Assembly (NCBI RefSeq): GCF_000376225.1
Contig: NZ_AQXL01000123.1
Coordinates: 1-64,000 of the forward strand
DNA length: 64,000 bases
Direction of reading: 5' to 3'
Source: Effusibacillus pohliae DSM 22757
Lineage (GTDB): Bacteria; Bacillota; Bacilli; Tumebacillales; Effusibacillaceae
Below the pieces are notes generated by a model. That model saw nothing but the letters and a program-made list of their open reading frames with translations. It searched no databases and was not told the origin of the DNA. Made by a program: the position numbers and the translations under genes. Below are positions 9,152-19,324 of this stretch, in pieces (position 1 is the first letter of the stretch; each line of letters begins with the position of its first letter).

Positions 9152-9607
9152 TCACTCCATTACCCGCAACATCGCGGTTTCGTCGCAGGTCGGGAACTTG
9201 CTGCAATTGATGCAATCCTTCCATACTTTGTGCGGCAGCGTGTCTTTTGGCACGATCTGAAACCCGCATTTCAGGAAGAAGTCGACCTGGTAGGTGAGCG
9301 ACAACACGCGGGGAATTCCCAGTTGGAACGATTCCTTGACCAAGCGCGACACAAGTTCCCGGCCGAGCCCTCTCCCTTTTTTGTCCGGGGCGATCGCCAG
9401 CGACCGGATCTCCGACAGATCTTTCCACAGGATGTGCAGGCCGCCCACCCCGATGATCCGCCCGTCTTCTTCGATCACCGTCAAGGATTGCAGATTCTCA
9501 TATATCGAAATGCGCGGACGCGGCAACAGCAGTCCAAGATCCGCATTCATCTGAATCAGCTCGTAAATCGCTTCCGTATCGCCCATTACGGCTTTGCGAA
9601 ACTGCAT
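9152..9607 (-). CDS. GNAT acetyltransferase, candidate short ArgA
   Basis: 151-residue GNAT-fold acetyltransferase, cytosolic. The acetyl-CoA loop is KGRGLGREL near residue 78, preceded by LHILWKDLSEIRSLAIAP. That block and the following LGIPRVLSLTYQVDFFLKCGF resemble the short N-acetylglutamate synthases (S-ArgA type, as in actinobacteria). The C-terminal part carries CINCSKFPTC, a cysteine cluster that could bind a metal or respond to redox. It lies convergent to argCJBD and beside carAB-argFGH, so providing N-acetylglutamate to prime the ArgJ cycle is a reasonable inference. RBS is weak. Assignment as amino-acid N-acetyltransferase rests on motif memory and context. Confidence 0.72.
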   Translation of the reverse strand: MQFRKAVMGDTEAIYELIQMNADLGLLLPRPRISIYENLQSLTVIEEDGRIIGVGGLHILWKDLSEIRSLAIAPDKKGRGLGRELVSRLVKESFQLGIPRVLSLTYQVDFFLKCGFQIVPKDTLPHKVWKDCINCSKFPTCDETAMLRVME

Positions 9608-9624
9608 GGGAATCCACTCCGTAA

Positions 9625-9655
9625 ATAAGTATACAAAATTTAGTATAAGTATACA
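9625..9655 (-). promoter_or_regulatory. Direct repeats upstream of the ArgA-like gene
   Basis: On the coding (minus) strand the exact 11-mer TGTATACTTAT occurs twice, at 9645-9655 and 9625-9635, exactly 20 bp apart and just before the gene. A 20-bp period places both on the same helix face. Each copy contains a TATACT that could serve as a -10. The regulator is unknown; the sequence does not match the ARG boxes found upstream of argC and carA. Confidence 0.5.
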
Positions 9656-9850
9656 CGTAGCTGCATGTCCCGTCTACGGTTTTTTTGTGTAATGGGTGTC
9701 AGAAAATTGGCAAGCCCATTTTGTGCGGACCAGGGCGGCTGTCCATACGCCGGTTGCAAAGCGGGCGTACAATAGACCAGCACAGAATTCTGCGAGTGGA
9801 CTCAGCAAACACAAGTCCGCCGCGGAAAGAGCTAACGGGAGGGAGTACGC

Positions 9851-9985
9851 ATGTTTCCGTTTGCAGGTGCGCCCGGTGCCGGCTTCTGGGGAGGCTGGTC
9901 TTGGTGGGCGATCGCTTTTCTGATTGCGTTTATCGTATTTTTTGGCATTGCCCTGGTCGGGGCGGGATGGGCAGGTTTTCGATAG
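9851..9985 (+). CDS. Small hydrophobic membrane protein (44 aa)
   Basis: A 44-residue reading frame with a strong RBS (GGGAGGGAGTACGC before ATG) and its own terminator 1 base after the stop. The product begins MFPFAGAPGAGFWGGW and continues as one long hydrophobic segment (AIAFLIAFIVFFGIALVGAGW), so it is predicted to sit in the membrane. Size and composition recall small glycine-rich sporulation peptides such as YjcZ, but I cannot show homology. It lies between the ArgA-like gene and carA. Function is unknown. Confidence 0.55.
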   Translation: MFPFAGAPGAGFWGGWSWWAIAFLIAFIVFFGIALVGAGWAGFR

Positions 9986-10017
9986 ACCCGGTATCGGCAC
10001 CGGGTTTTCTTCTTTTT
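9986..10017 (+). terminator. Terminator after the 44-aa gene
   Basis: ACCCGGT pairs with ACCGGGT over a 6-base loop, followed by TTTCTTCTTTTT. Confidence 0.85.
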
Positions 10018-10290
10018 ATAAAAACGCACACGCGTCGGCTTGAACGGGGGATGAGGGAGCGGCGGTTGCCCTGCGAGCAAAATAAAAAGGCCCGTGGGCC
10101 TTATAAGAGGGGCTCTTCCGGAAAGAGCATCTATATCAACGCTCCGCTCCCTTTGTCTATACACCTCCGTACGGGATGGAGCGGTGCCTGGGATACTGTA
10201 CTATATGCGGCGGGGGCCGGAATGGTGCCCGCCGTTCCAGTTTTTCCGGCATCGGGACAAGCGCTCTCCGAAAGTGCCCTTCGAAAAAAC
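10018..10290. other. Intergenic region upstream of carA with several hairpins
   Basis: No gene is supported here. It holds the perfect palindrome AAGGCCC-GT-GGGCCTT (about 10087-10102), which with TTTTTATTTT on the minus strand could terminate leftward transcription. A second hairpin is at 10111-10128 (GCTCTT/AAGAGC) and a third at about 10209-10233 (GGCGGG/CCCGCC). The carA promoter starts at 10291, so these hairpins are upstream of transcription rather than in the leader. Confidence 0.4.
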
Positions 10291-10328
10291 ATTGCAAATT
10301 TATTCATGTAAACGTATAATAATTCGAG
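10291..10328 (+). promoter_or_regulatory. carA promoter with paired ARG boxes
   Basis: Consensus-like promoter: -35 TTGCAA at 10292-10297, 17-bp spacer, -10 TATAAT at 10315-10320. Two partial ARG boxes cover it at 10291-10308 and 10311-10328, again 20 bp apart. Relative to the box starts, the -35 and -10 are at the same offsets as in the argC site, and the two 38-bp sites can be aligned without gaps (shared TTATTCAT and GTATAAT blocks). Individually the boxes match the consensus less well (about four and five mismatches); the shared architecture is the stronger argument. Confidence 0.65.
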
Positions 10329-10381
10329 ATGATGCATTTATATACAAAAGAGAGAGTGAATGTTTCAGGGAGGGAATCGGG

Positions 10382-11533
10382 ATGTCGCATACAACCAGCA
10401 TAAGCCAGGCCAGGGATACCGCGTGTTCCGGCCGCGCGTTGAAGGGACGGCTGATCCTCGAGAACGGACAGATGTTTGCTGGCACGATCATCGGAAAGCC
10501 GCGACGAGGTTACGGAGAAGTCGTCTTTCATACCGGAATGACGGGGTATCAGGAGATTCTGACCGATCCCTCTTACGCCGGACAAATCGTGGTGATGACC
10601 TACCCGCTGATCGGCAACTATGGCATCAACCCGCAGGATTTTGAGTCCCGCAAGCCGTGGCTTTCCGGTTTTGTAACGGCAGAGGCGTGCGACGAACCGA
10701 GCCATTGGCAAAGCAACCAAACCTTGTCCGATTATCTCACTGAACAGGGAATCGTCGGACTGACCGGTGTCGATACAAGAACGATCGTGCGCATGATTCG
10801 CGACAAAGGGGCGCTGAAAGGCTGGATCGTCCCCGATGAAGGCGGTGATCCACCAACCGCCGACGAACTCGACTTCCCGGAGACAATGAAAGGGCATGTG
10901 GAACGGGTGACGACTCCCGCCATGTATCAAGCTTCCGAAAGCGGCAGGTACCACGTTGTGGTGATCGACTTCGGAACCAAAACGAACATCATTCGCTCGC
11001 TGGTACACATGGGCTGCAAAGTCACGGTCGTTCCGGCCAGGACATCGTTCGAAACGATCCGGGAACTGCGTCCGGACGGCATTCTGCTGTCGAACGGTCC
11101 CGGCGACCCGATCGACTGTGCAGACGTGTTACCGACGATTCGAAAATTGGCCGGAACCTATCCGCTGATGGGGATCTGCTTGGGCCATCAGCTACTGGCA
11201 CTCGCGTTCGGAGCGAAAACCGGCAAAATGTTGTTCGGCCACCGCGGCTCCAACCATCCAGTAAAAGAACTGACCTCCGGGCGGGTCTGGATCACATCGC
11301 AGAATCACGGATATGCGGTGCTCGCCGAAGACATCCCGGCTGCGTTGGAAGTGACGCATATCAACGTGAATGACGGATCGATCGAGGGCATTCGTGTGAA
11401 AAGCCTGCCTGCTTTTTCGGTGCAGTTCCATCCGGAAGCATGCCCGGGTCCGCGCGATTCGGAAGGATTGTTTGAGAAATTCTTGCAACATATGGCGGAA
11501 CAGGGGGAACGTCATCTTGTACACGCAACCTAG
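10382..11533 (+). CDS. carA: Carbamoyl-phosphate synthase small subunit
   Basis: Glutamine amidotransferase subunit that supplies ammonia to CarB. With ATG 10382 (RBS GGGAGGGAATCGGG) the protein has 383 residues; an in-frame extension upstream to 10094 covers the promoter and is rejected. Class I amidotransferase triad: Cys266 in MGICLGHQ, His350 and Glu352 in [16 protein letters not shown] near residue 237 is the oxyanion-strand block. The N-terminal CarA-specific domain contains [17 protein letters not shown]. Position beside argF and the ARG-box promoter point to the arginine-specific CPSase rather than the pyrimidine one. Confidence 0.96.
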   Translation: MSHTTSISQARDTACSGRALKGRLILENGQMFAGTIIGKPRRGYGEVVFHTGMTGYQEILTDPSYAGQIVVMTYPLIGNYGINPQDFESRKPWLSGFVTAEACDEPSHWQSNQTLSDYLTEQGIVGLTGVDTRTIVRMIRDKGALKGWIVPDEGGDPPTADELDFPETMKGHVERVTTPAMYQASESGRYHVVVIDFGTKTNIIRSLVHMGCKVTVVPARTSFETIRELRPDGILLSNGPGDPIDCADVLPTIRKLAGTYPLMGICLGHQLLALAFGAKTGKMLFGHRGSNHPVKELTSGRVWITSQNHGYAVLAEDIPAALEVTHINVNDGSIEGIRVKSLPAFSVQFHPEACPGPRDSEGLFEKFLQHMAEQGERHLVHAT

Positions 11534-14500
11534 TCCTGTTGCCCGGGAGACGATTCTGGTCATCGGTTCCGGGCCGATCGTGATCGGGCAGGCGGCCGAA
11601 TTCGACTATGCGGGCACGCAGGCGTGCAAGGCGCTGCGGGAGGAAGGCTACCGCGTGGTGCTTGTCAATTCGAATCCGGCCACGATCATGACCGATCTGG
11701 ATGTGGCCGATGTCGTTTATATAGAACCTTTGAATGTGGATACGCTGACGCGGATTATCGAAGCGGAGCGGCCCGGCGGACTGTTGGCCACGCTCGGCGG
11801 CCAGACCGGCCTGAACCTGGCGGTGCAGCTTGATGAGGCGGGAGTGTTGGAGCGGTACGGCGTCAAGCTGCTTGGAACATCGCTTGAGTCGATCAAGCAG
11901 GCGGAGGATCGCCAGCTGTTTAAAGACCTGATGAATTCGATCGGGCAGCCGATTCCCCAGTCGAAGGTGGTGGAATCGCTTGCGGAAGGGATCGAGTTTG
12001 TGGAAAAAATCGGCCTTCCCGTGATTATCCGCCCTGCGTACACGCTGGGGGGAACGGGCGGCGGCATTGCCGAAACGATGGAAGAGTTCAAGGCGATCGC
12101 CACGCGCGGGTTGAAGCAGAGCCCGATCGGCCAGATCCTGGTCGAGCAGAGCATCAAGGGCTGGAAAGAGATCGAGTATGAAGTGATGCGCGATGCGGCT
12201 GACACCTGCATCACGATCTGCAATATGGAAAATATCGATCCGGTCGGGGTGCACACCGGGGATAGCATCGTGGTGGCCCCCTCGCAGACGTTGACCGACC
12301 AGGAATACCAGATGCTGCGGACGGCGGCGGTGGAAATCATCCGGGCGTTGAAAATCGAGGGCGGCTGCAACGTGCAGTTTGCGCTGCACCCGACCAGCCG
12401 GGACTATTGCGTGATCGAGGTGAATCCGCGCGTGTCCCGTTCCTCGGCGCTCGCGTCGAAAGCGACCGGCTATCCGATCGCCAAGATGGCCGCCAAGATC
12501 GCGGTCGGAAAACGGCTGGACGAGATTCTCAACCCGGTCACAGGCAAGACCTATGCGTCGTTTGAACCGGCACTCGATTACGTGGTGGTGAAAATCCCGC
12601 GCTGGCCGTTCGACAAATTCCCGACAGCCGACCGCACGCTGGGAACGCAGATGAAGGCGACGGGCGAGGTGATGGCGCTCGAGCGGTCATTCGAAGCCGC
12701 TTTGCAAAAAGCGATCCGCTCGCTCGACATCGGGCTTGACGGCTTGCAGATGAAAGGCCTGTCCGATCTGCCGGATGCCGATTTGCAGCGGATTCTCGCG
12801 AAGGAACCGGACGACCGCCGGTTGTTTGCAGCGGCGGAAGCGCTACGCCGCGGTTGGCCAGTTGGGCAGATTTGCGGCTTGACGGGGATCGACCGATTTT
12901 TCATCAGCAAGCTGGCCAAATTGATCCGATTCGAAACGGAACTGGCTGCCGTCGGTGCAGCCGGGCTGACCGATGAACTTCTGTTGGAAGCGAAAAAGCT
13001 CGGCTTCTCCGATGAGCGAATTGGGAGACTCACCGGGCTCACCGGCGAAGACATCCGGGCGAAACGGCTTGCGGCAGGCATTCTGCCTTCCTATTTACTG
13101 GTTGATACATGTGCGGCCGAATTTGAGTCGGCGACACCTTACTACTATTCGACTTATCGCTGTCAGGATGAAGTGACGCCTTCCGACCGGAAAAAGGCGC
13201 TTGTCATCGGCTCTGGGCCGATCCGGATCGGGCAGGGGATCGAGTTTGATTACTGCTCGGTGCATGCGGTGTGGGCGCTGAAGCGGCAAGGGTATGAAAC
13301 GGTCATCATCAACAACAATCCGGAGACAGTGTCGACCGATTTTGACACGGCGGACCGGTTGTATTTTGAACCGTTGACGCTGGAAGACGTGCTGGCGGTG
13401 ATCGAAAAGGAAGGTGTCGAGCAGGTTCTGATCCAGTATGGCGGACAGACTGCCATCAATCTGGCAGCCAAGCTGGAAAAAGCGTTGGCCGGAAGCGGCG
13501 TGAAAATCGCCGGAACTCCGCTGGCGGGGGTGAATCGGGCGGAAGACCGCGACCAGTTTCGCCGGTTCCTGCTGGAGCAGGGAATTCCGCAAACGGAAGG
13601 CGGCACCGCAACCGACGTGGAGTCTGCCGTGACGGTCGCGGCGCAGATCGGGTATCCGGTGGTGGTCCGACCGTCCTATGTGATCGGCGGCCGGGCGATG
13701 GCGATTGTCTACAATGAACAGGAACTGCGCGATTACATGCGTCTGGCGGTCGATGTCAACCCGGAGCATCCGGTTTTGATCGACGCTTACCTTGCTGGAA
13801 AAGAAGTCGAAGTCGATGCCGTGTGTGACGGGGAGAACGTGCTGATTCCGGGGATTTTTGAGCATATCGAACGGGCCGGTGTCCACTCGGGCGATTCGAT
13901 GGCGGTCTATCCGCCGCAGTCGCTCACAGAGCAGGAGATTGCCACGATCGTCGATTATACGGAAAAAATCGGCCGGCACCTGCCGGTTATCGGTCTCGTC
14001 AACATTCAGTTTGTGATTTTCGACGGACGCGTGTACGTGCTGGAAGTCAATCCGCGTGCATCCCGCACGGTGCCGATCATCTCGAAAGTGACGGGGATTC
14101 CGTTGATCGATTTGTCGGTGCAGGTGCAGTTGGGACGGAAGCTGACGGACTGCGGCTTCGGCACAGGGCTTGCTGCGAAACAGCCTTATGTGGTGGTGAA
14201 AGCGCCGGTGTTCTCATTTGCAAAGATTACCGGATTCGATATTCACCTCGGTCCGGAGATGAAATCTACCGGCGAAGTGCTGGGTATCGGAAAAGATTAT
14301 GCGGCGGCGGCGGCCAGCGCATTTTCCGGGATCGGCATCGGGCTGCAACCCGGCGGGCTGTTCTGCGCGATCACGGATCGCGAGAAAGCGGCGGCGATTC
14401 CGCTGCTGAAACGGTATGCGGAGCTTGGCTTCACGCTCTACGCAACGCCGCAAACAGCCCGGCTTCTGGCGGAGAACGGGATCCAAGAGGTTGTCCCGGT

Positions 14501-14738
14501 GGAGAAGGAACGCGAGGCGATCGAAGGGTTGTTGAAAGCGGGGGGTATCCAACTGGTCTTGAACATTCCGACGCGCGGCCAGGACCCGGAACGATTGGGC
14601 TTCTGGCTCAGGCGCTACAGCGTGGAAACGCGCGTGCCGTGCCTGACATCGCTCGATACGGCAGGCGCTCTGCTGATGGCGCTGGAACGGCAGCCGGATC
14701 TGGCGCCGCAACCGCTGGCACCCGCTCCGGTCAAGTGA
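11517..14738 (+). CDS. carB: Carbamoyl-phosphate synthase large subunit
   Basis: Makes carbamoyl phosphate from bicarbonate, ammonia and two ATP. A TTG start at 11517, with AGGGGGAA 8 bases upstream and a short overlap with carA, gives 1073 residues, matching the family; the ATG 15 codons earlier lacks an RBS. The two homologous ATP-grasp halves begin [23 protein letters not shown] and [21 protein letters not shown] (about residues 10 and 555). The C-terminal domain (about 930-1050) is the allosteric MGS-like domain. Translationally coupled to carA. Confidence 0.95.
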   Translation: MYTQPSPVARETILVIGSGPIVIGQAAEFDYAGTQACKALREEGYRVVLVNSNPATIMTDLDVADVVYIEPLNVDTLTRIIEAERPGGLLATLGGQTGLNLAVQLDEAGVLERYGVKLLGTSLESIKQAEDRQLFKDLMNSIGQPIPQSKVVESLAEGIEFVEKIGLPVIIRPAYTLGGTGGGIAETMEEFKAIATRGLKQSPIGQILVEQSIKGWKEIEYEVMRDAADTCITICNMENIDPVGVHTGDSIVVAPSQTLTDQEYQMLRTAAVEIIRALKIEGGCNVQFALHPTSRDYCVIEVNPRVSRSSALASKATGYPIAKMAAKIAVGKRLDEILNPVTGKTYASFEPALDYVVVKIPRWPFDKFPTADRTLGTQMKATGEVMALERSFEAALQKAIRSLDIGLDGLQMKGLSDLPDADLQRILAKEPDDRRLFAAAEALRRGWPVGQICGLTGIDRFFISKLAKLIRFETELAAVGAAGLTDELLLEAKKLGFSDERIGRLTGLTGEDIRAKRLAAGILPSYLLVDTCAAEFESATPYYYSTYRCQDEVTPSDRKKALVIGSGPIRIGQGIEFDYCSVHAVWALKRQGYETVIINNNPETVSTDFDTADRLYFEPLTLEDVLAVIEKEGVEQVLIQYGGQTAINLAAKLEKALAGSGVKIAGTPLAGVNRAEDRDQFRRFLLEQGIPQTEGGTATDVESAVTVAAQIGYPVVVRPSYVIGGRAMAIVYNEQELRDYMRLAVDVNPEHPVLIDAYLAGKEVEVDAVCDGENVLIPGIFEHIERAGVHSGDSMAVYPPQSLTEQEIATIVDYTEKIGRHLPVIGLVNIQFVIFDGRVYVLEVNPRASRTVPIISKVTGIPLIDLSVQVQLGRKLTDCGFGTGLAAKQPYVVVKAPVFSFAKITGFDIHLGPEMKSTGEVLGIGKDYAAAAASAFSGIGIGLQPGGLFCAITDREKAAAIPLLKRYAELGFTLYATPQTARLLAENGIQEVVPVEKEREAIEGLLKAGGIQLVLNIPTRGQDPERLGFWLRRYSVETRVPCLTSLDTAGALLMALERQPDLAPQPLAPAPVK

Positions 14739-14879
14739 CGGGACAACGTTTCGGTACACCTTGTCCGAGTACATGTGCGGCCGGTGGGATGGAAATTGTC
14801 GTGGGCCATGCGGCGGCCGACGGGGTAACACTTCTTTTATTTATTAGCGGCCCATTTTTGGGTATGGGGGGAGAAAAGG

Positions 14880-15848
14880 ATGGCCAAACCGATGCCTGTG
14901 ATCAAGGAGTGGCAAGTCGATCGGCTGAAAGGCCGCGATTTTATCGATTTTGCGGATTATTCGCCGGCGGAGCTGGACTATCTGATCTCGCTGGCGGAAC
15001 GGATCAAGCACAAGCAGAAAATGGGGGAACCCTATCAGCCGCTGTTGGGCAAGACGCTCGGCATGTTCTTTACAAAAGCGTCGACGAGAACCAGGGTGTC
15101 GTTTGAAGTCGGCATGTACCAGTTGGGCGGGCATGCGATTTTTCTGGCTGGCAACGATACGCAGCTCGGGCGCGGGGAACCGATTTCCGACACGGCGAAA
15201 GTGATGTCGCGTTATGTGGACGCGATCATGATCCGGACGTTTGCCCACGAGGACGTGGTGGAATTGGCCGAACATGCGAGCGTGCCGGTGATCAATGCAC
15301 TGACCGATCTGCACCATCCTTGCCAGGTGCTGGCTGACGTCCTGACGTTGAAAGAATACAAAGGGACGTTAAAAGGACTGACGGTTGCCTATGTCGGGGA
15401 CGGCAACAATATGGCCAATTCCTGGATCCAGGCGGCTCCCAAGTTCGGCCTGAACATGCGGGTGGCAACGCCGGAAGGGTATGAATGCGACCCGGCGGTG
15501 GTCGAACAGGCAAAAGCGTTCGCCGAAGAATCTGGTACAGAATTGGTGTTTACCAAGGATCCGGTGGAAGCGGTGAAAGACGCGGATCTGGTGTATACCG
15601 ACGTATGGGCCAGCATGGGGCAGGAAGCGGAACAGGCGGAGCGTGTCGAGAAATTTGCCGTGTACCAGGTGAACGAAGCGCTCTGCCGCCATGCAAAGCC
15701 GGATTACCTGTTTATGCACTGCCTGCCGGCGCACCGCGGGGAGGAAGTGACTTCCGAGATCATCGACGGTCCGCACTCGGTTGTTTTTGATGAAGCGGAA
15801 AATCGGCTGCACGTCCAGAAAGCGATTCTGGTTGCCACCATTGGGTAA
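14880..15848 (+). CDS. argF: Ornithine carbamoyltransferase
   Basis: Transfers carbamoyl from carbamoyl phosphate to ornithine to form citrulline. 322 residues. The carbamoyl-phosphate loop is S68-TRTR-72. HPCQVLAD is the substrate histidine block, and HCLPAHRGEEV near the C-terminus carries the catalytic cysteine. RBS GGGGGGAGAAAAGG precedes ATG. The gap from carB is 141 bp and contains no gene; with no clear terminator there, carAB-argF is probably one transcript, which places carbamoyl-phosphate production next to its user. Confidence 0.96.
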   Translation: MAKPMPVIKEWQVDRLKGRDFIDFADYSPAELDYLISLAERIKHKQKMGEPYQPLLGKTLGMFFTKASTRTRVSFEVGMYQLGGHAIFLAGNDTQLGRGEPISDTAKVMSRYVDAIMIRTFAHEDVVELAEHASVPVINALTDLHHPCQVLADVLTLKEYKGTLKGLTVAYVGDGNNMANSWIQAAPKFGLNMRVATPEGYECDPAVVEQAKAFAEESGTELVFTKDPVEAVKDADLVYTDVWASMGQEAEQAERVEKFAVYQVNEALCRHAKPDYLFMHCLPAHRGEEVTSEIIDGPHSVVFDEAENRLHVQKAILVATIG

Positions 15849-15867
15849 CGGCAGGTGCGGGGCCACG

Positions 15868-15905
15868 GACGCCGGAGCCGGTGCAGGCAATGGTCACCGG
15901 AACCG
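15868..15905 (+). other. GC-rich stem-loop between argF and argG
   Basis: GCCGG...CCGGC encloses an inner CCGGTG/CACCGG pairing. It lies 20 bases after the argF stop. There is no T tract, so it may be a Rho-type pause or an mRNA-stabilising end rather than an intrinsic terminator. Confidence 0.4.
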
Positions 15906-15930
15906 GCGTAGGCCGGGACCGTTGGCGCGG

Positions 15931-15959
15931 TTGACAGGCTCTGTGTTTTTATAGACAAT
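15931..15959 (+). promoter_or_regulatory. argGH promoter
   Basis: Perfect -35 TTGACA (15931-15936), 17-bp spacer, -10 GACAAT (15954-15959). It implies argGH can be transcribed separately from carAB-argF. No convincing paired ARG box is visible here, only half-site-like TATATTCA about 35 bp downstream. Confidence 0.6.
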
Positions 15960-16024
15960 GATGCCTGTATGTGCAGAGTGAAAAGGAAGCTTATTATATT
16001 CAGTTGAACGGAGCGAGGAAACCG

Positions 16025-17263
16025 ATGGCAAAGCGGAAAATTGTATTGGCGTACTCTGGCGGATTGGATACGTCTGTGATCCTGACCTGGCTGAAAGAGA
16101 CTTATGATGCTGAGATTATCGCCTTTACGGCAGATATCGGGCAGAAAGAGGAATTGGAAGGGCTCGAGGAAAAAGCGATGCGCACGGGCGCGAGCAAAGT
16201 GTACATCGACGATCTGCGTGAAGAGTTCGCACGCGATTTTATTTTTCCGATGTTCCAGGCGGGGGCGCTGTACGAAGGACAGTACTTGCTCGGCACGAGC
16301 ATTGCCCGCCCGCTGATCGCCAAGCGGATGGTGGAAATCGCCAGGGCCGAGGGGGCAACCGCGATCGCGCACGGTGCCACCGGCAAGGGCAACGACCAGG
16401 TGCGGTTTGAGCTTACGGCGGCGGCCCTGGCTCCGGAACTGGAAGTGATCGCACCGTGGCGGCTCGAGGAGTTTCGTGAACAATTTCCGGGCCGGGCGGA
16501 AATGATCGCGTATGCGGAGAAGCACGGCATCCCGGTACAGGCAACGGCGTCGAAGCCCTATTCCATGGATCGCAACCTACTGCATATCAGCTTTGAGAGC
16601 GGCGTTTTGGAAGACCCCTGGTTCGACGCCAGCAGCGAGGAAATGCGGGACATGTATGTGCTCACCGTTGCGCCGGAGGAAGCGCCGGATCAGCCGGAAT
16701 ACGTGGAATTGGATTTTGAACAGGGCAATTGCGTCGGCCTGAACGGGGAACGCCTGACCCCTCTGCAAGTCATGGAGAAGCTGAACGAGTTGGGGGGCAA
16801 GCACGGAATCGGACGCGTGGACATGGTTGAGAACCGGTTCGTCGGCATGAAGAGCCGCGGGGTTTATGAAACGCCGGGGGGCACCATTCTGTTTATTGCC
16901 CACCGCAAAATGGAGTCGCTCACAATGGATCGCGAAGTGATGCAGCTGCGCGATTCGCTCATCCCGCGTTACAGCTCGCTTGTCTACAATGGTTTTTGGT
17001 TTGCGCCGGAACGGTTGGCGCTGCAGGCACTGGTCACCGAGAGCCAGAAAAATGTAACCGGTACGGTTCGCGTAAAACTTTACAAGGGGAACGTGATCGC
17101 GGCCGGAGTGAAGAGCCCGGTCAGCTTGTACAATCCGTATATCGCCACGATGGAAGCCGACCCGACGCAGGCGTACAACCAATCGGATGCGACCGGTTTT
17201 ATCCGTTTGAACGCGCTGCGTTTGAAAGTAGCGGCCGGGGTGCGGCAGAGCGTAGATGAATAA
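16025..17263 (+). CDS. argG: Argininosuccinate synthase
   Basis: ATP-dependent condensation of citrulline with aspartate. From ATG 16025 the protein has 412 residues, normal length. The PP-loop AYSGGLDTS is at residues 9-17. [31 protein letters not shown] and [13 protein letters not shown] are typical family blocks that bind citrulline and aspartate. RBS GAGCGAGG sits 5 bases upstream. The in-frame ATG at 15971 would add 18 unrelated residues between promoter and RBS. Confidence 0.96.
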   Translation: MAKRKIVLAYSGGLDTSVILTWLKETYDAEIIAFTADIGQKEELEGLEEKAMRTGASKVYIDDLREEFARDFIFPMFQAGALYEGQYLLGTSIARPLIAKRMVEIARAEGATAIAHGATGKGNDQVRFELTAAALAPELEVIAPWRLEEFREQFPGRAEMIAYAEKHGIPVQATASKPYSMDRNLLHISFESGVLEDPWFDASSEEMRDMYVLTVAPEEAPDQPEYVELDFEQGNCVGLNGERLTPLQVMEKLNELGGKHGIGRVDMVENRFVGMKSRGVYETPGGTILFIAHRKMESLTMDREVMQLRDSLIPRYSSLVYNGFWFAPERLALQALVTESQKNVTGTVRVKLYKGNVIAAGVKSPVSLYNPYIATMEADPTQAYNQSDATGFIRLNALRLKVAAGVRQSVDE

Positions 17264-17318
17264 GACGTCCCGTTCGGCTTGCAAAAGGAACAATATGGCG
17301 CGAAAGGAAGTAGGAAAA

Positions 17319-18749
17319 GTGTCGAAGCTATGGGGCGGACGTTTTACCAAACCGACGGATAAGCTGGTCGAAGAGTTTACCGCTTCGATCCGTTTTGACC
17401 AAAAATTGGCCGTGGACGACATCCGCGGCTCGCTTGCGCATGTGAAAATGCTGGGGGCATGCGGCATTATTCCGCAGGAAGATGCGGACCAGATCCGGGC
17501 CGGACTCTTATCGATTTTAACAGATGTGAAGGCGGGTAAGCTCGAGTACGCGGTCGAAAATGAAGACATCCACATGAACATTGAGAAAAATTTGATTGAG
17601 CGGATCGGGCCGGTCGGCGGCAAACTGCATACGGGACGTTCGCGCAACGACCAGGTCGCGACCGACATGCATCTATATCTGCGGCGCGAGACAAAGCAGA
17701 TTATCGCTTTGCTGGCCGATGTATTGCAAGCGCTGGTGGACACGGCCGAAAAGCACATCGATGTGATCGTTCCCGGCTATACCCACTTGCAGCGGGCGCA
17801 GCCGGTCTTGTTTGCGCATCATCTGTTGGCTTATGTCGGCATGTTCTCGCGCGATGCGGAACGCCTGCAGGACGCATTGAAGCGGATCGACATGCTGCCG
17901 CTGGGAGCAGGTGCGTTAGCCGGCACCACTTTTCCGATCGACCGCGAACTGGTGGCAAAAGAGCTGGGCTTCTCCCGCATCTACGAGAACTCGATGGATG
18001 CGGTGAGCGACCGCGATTTTATTCTCGAGTTTCTCAGCGGCGCGTCGATTCTGATGATGCACCTGTCCCGTTTTTGCGAGGAACTGGTGCTTTGGTCGTC
18101 GACCGAGTTCGGATTTGTCGAGCTGGATGATGCGTACTGCACCGGATCGTCGATCATGCCGCAGAAGAAAAATCCCGATGTGGCCGAATTGATCCGCGGA
18201 AAATCAGGGCGGGTGTACGGCAACCTGTTCGGGCTCTTGACGGTCCTGAAGAGCCTGCCGCTCGCCTATAACAAAGATCTGCAGGAAGACAAAGAGGGCA
18301 TGTTTGATACGGTCGAGACGCTGAAAGGGTCGCTGGCCCTGTTTGCCGGCATGATCCGGACGATGGAAGTGCGGCGGGAGCGGCTGTCTCAGGTTGTGAA
18401 GGAAGATTTTTCCAACGCGACCGATCTGGCCGACTATCTGGTGCGCAAAGGGCTGCCGTTCCGGCAAGCGCACGAGGTGATCGGCAAGCTGGTGCTCTAC
18501 TGCATCTCGCATGGCAAATTCCTGGCGGATCTAACGATGGAAGAATACAAGCAGCACAGCCCGCTGTTTGAGCAGGATGTGTTTCAAGTGATCGACATCC
18601 GGACGGTGGTGGACGCTCGCAATGTGCACGGCGGAACGGGCAGCGAACAGGTTCGGCGGGCGCTGGAACGGGCAAAAAGTCAGACCGCCGATTTGGCAAA
18701 CTGGGTGGAAACGGCGCTGGAACAGGAAGAATGGGAGCCAAAGGCCTGA
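17319..18749 (+). CDS. argH: Argininosuccinate lyase
   Basis: Last step of arginine synthesis: cleaves argininosuccinate to arginine and fumarate. The fumarase/aspartase signature [13 protein letters not shown] is intact, as are TGRSRNDQV and [10 protein letters not shown] with the catalytic histidine. The start is ambiguous: GTG 17319 (476 residues, beginning [11 protein letters not shown] like most homologues, preceded by AAGGAAGTAGG), ATG 17295 (484 residues, RBS AAAGGA) or ATG 17256, which overlaps argG. I favour 17319 on family alignment. Ends the arginine cluster. Confidence 0.94.
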   Translation: MSKLWGGRFTKPTDKLVEEFTASIRFDQKLAVDDIRGSLAHVKMLGACGIIPQEDADQIRAGLLSILTDVKAGKLEYAVENEDIHMNIEKNLIERIGPVGGKLHTGRSRNDQVATDMHLYLRRETKQIIALLADVLQALVDTAEKHIDVIVPGYTHLQRAQPVLFAHHLLAYVGMFSRDAERLQDALKRIDMLPLGAGALAGTTFPIDRELVAKELGFSRIYENSMDAVSDRDFILEFLSGASILMMHLSRFCEELVLWSSTEFGFVELDDAYCTGSSIMPQKKNPDVAELIRGKSGRVYGNLFGLLTVLKSLPLAYNKDLQEDKEGMFDTVETLKGSLALFAGMIRTMEVRRERLSQVVKEDFSNATDLADYLVRKGLPFRQAHEVIGKLVLYCISHGKFLADLTMEEYKQHSPLFEQDVFQVIDIRTVVDARNVHGGTGSEQVRRALERAKSQTADLANWVETALEQEEWEPKA

Positions 18750-18914
18750 CCGAGTGTAGATCGGGAATTCGTTGCCACGATGGGCAGAAGTGTTCCAGGT
18801 GTGTTGAATCCTGTCGGCCACAGTCGGAATTCGCCAGGAAATAAGTGAAAAAAACTCCCTTAGGAAAACAGAAGATTTGCAGTCTGTTACTACACACCAT
18901 GAAGCAGGACGACA

Positions 18915-18971
18915 CTGACCCCCGCGACCTTCCAAAGATTCAACCGGTCGCGCGGGGTCAGTATGCTTTTT
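18915..18971 (+). terminator. Long stem-loop, possible argH terminator
   Basis: CTGACCCC-CGCGACC (18915-18929) pairs with GGTCGCG-C-GGGGTCAG (18946-18961), 15 bp with one bulge. CTTTTT follows 4 bases later. It is 165 bp past argH, so termination for that operon is plausible but not certain. Confidence 0.5.
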
Positions 18972-19141
18972 GTCACGAAGTCAAGAGTGGTTACCAGGTT
19001 GTAGATGCGGAATCCCGCGATATCAAGGAAGCCATTTGGCTGGACATGCTGCGAACGTATGGAGAGAATCATAAAAACACGATCCGGCTCCCCTGTTAAA
19101 CCGCTGGCACGGGAGTTTTCATCAAATTGGCAAACAATACC

Positions 19142-19172
19142 TTGCCAGCAGGCGGGCAAACTCCTGTATAAT
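19142..19172 (+). promoter_or_regulatory. Candidate ftsEX promoter
   Basis: A perfect -10 TATAAT is at 19167-19172. The best -35 is TTGCCA at 19142-19147 with a long 19-bp spacer. The leader to ftsE would be about 145 bases. Confidence 0.45.
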
Positions 19173-19324
19173 TTCTCAATGAAACAGGATTTTCAGGAAC
19201 ACTGTCGAAAACAAGAAGTGGATTGACAGGGGCGGACGGGCTTCGCGGGGTGAGGCGGCGCACGGTTTGCTGGCGGCGAATCGGGGCCGCATCAGCGAAT
19301 AAGGGTGGAGGATGTGAAAAAAAC

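Larger units (their letters stand above)
18750..19324 (+). other. Intergenic region between argH and ftsE
   Basis: About 575 bp without a recognisable gene. It contains a long stem-loop (18915-18961) and an 84-codon reading frame at 18845-19099 whose product matches nothing I know and which runs through that stem-loop. It ends with the ftsE promoter and leader. The frame has no clear RBS, so I do not call it a gene. Confidence 0.4.

Noticed and set aside
8949-9260. Lipoprotein-like frame (LIACGCQNGGGG) between argD and the acetyltransferase
   Set aside because: The apparent signal peptide is encoded partly by the terminator hairpin, there is no RBS or good start, and the frame runs 100 bases into the convergent gene.
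15960-16024. ARG boxes before argG
   Set aside because: Only a half-site-like TATATTCA is seen; no pair with the 20-bp spacing found at argC and carA.
18845-19099. 84-codon frame after argH
   Set aside because: No convincing RBS, no recognisable family, and it crosses a strong stem-loop; kept only as a note on the region.
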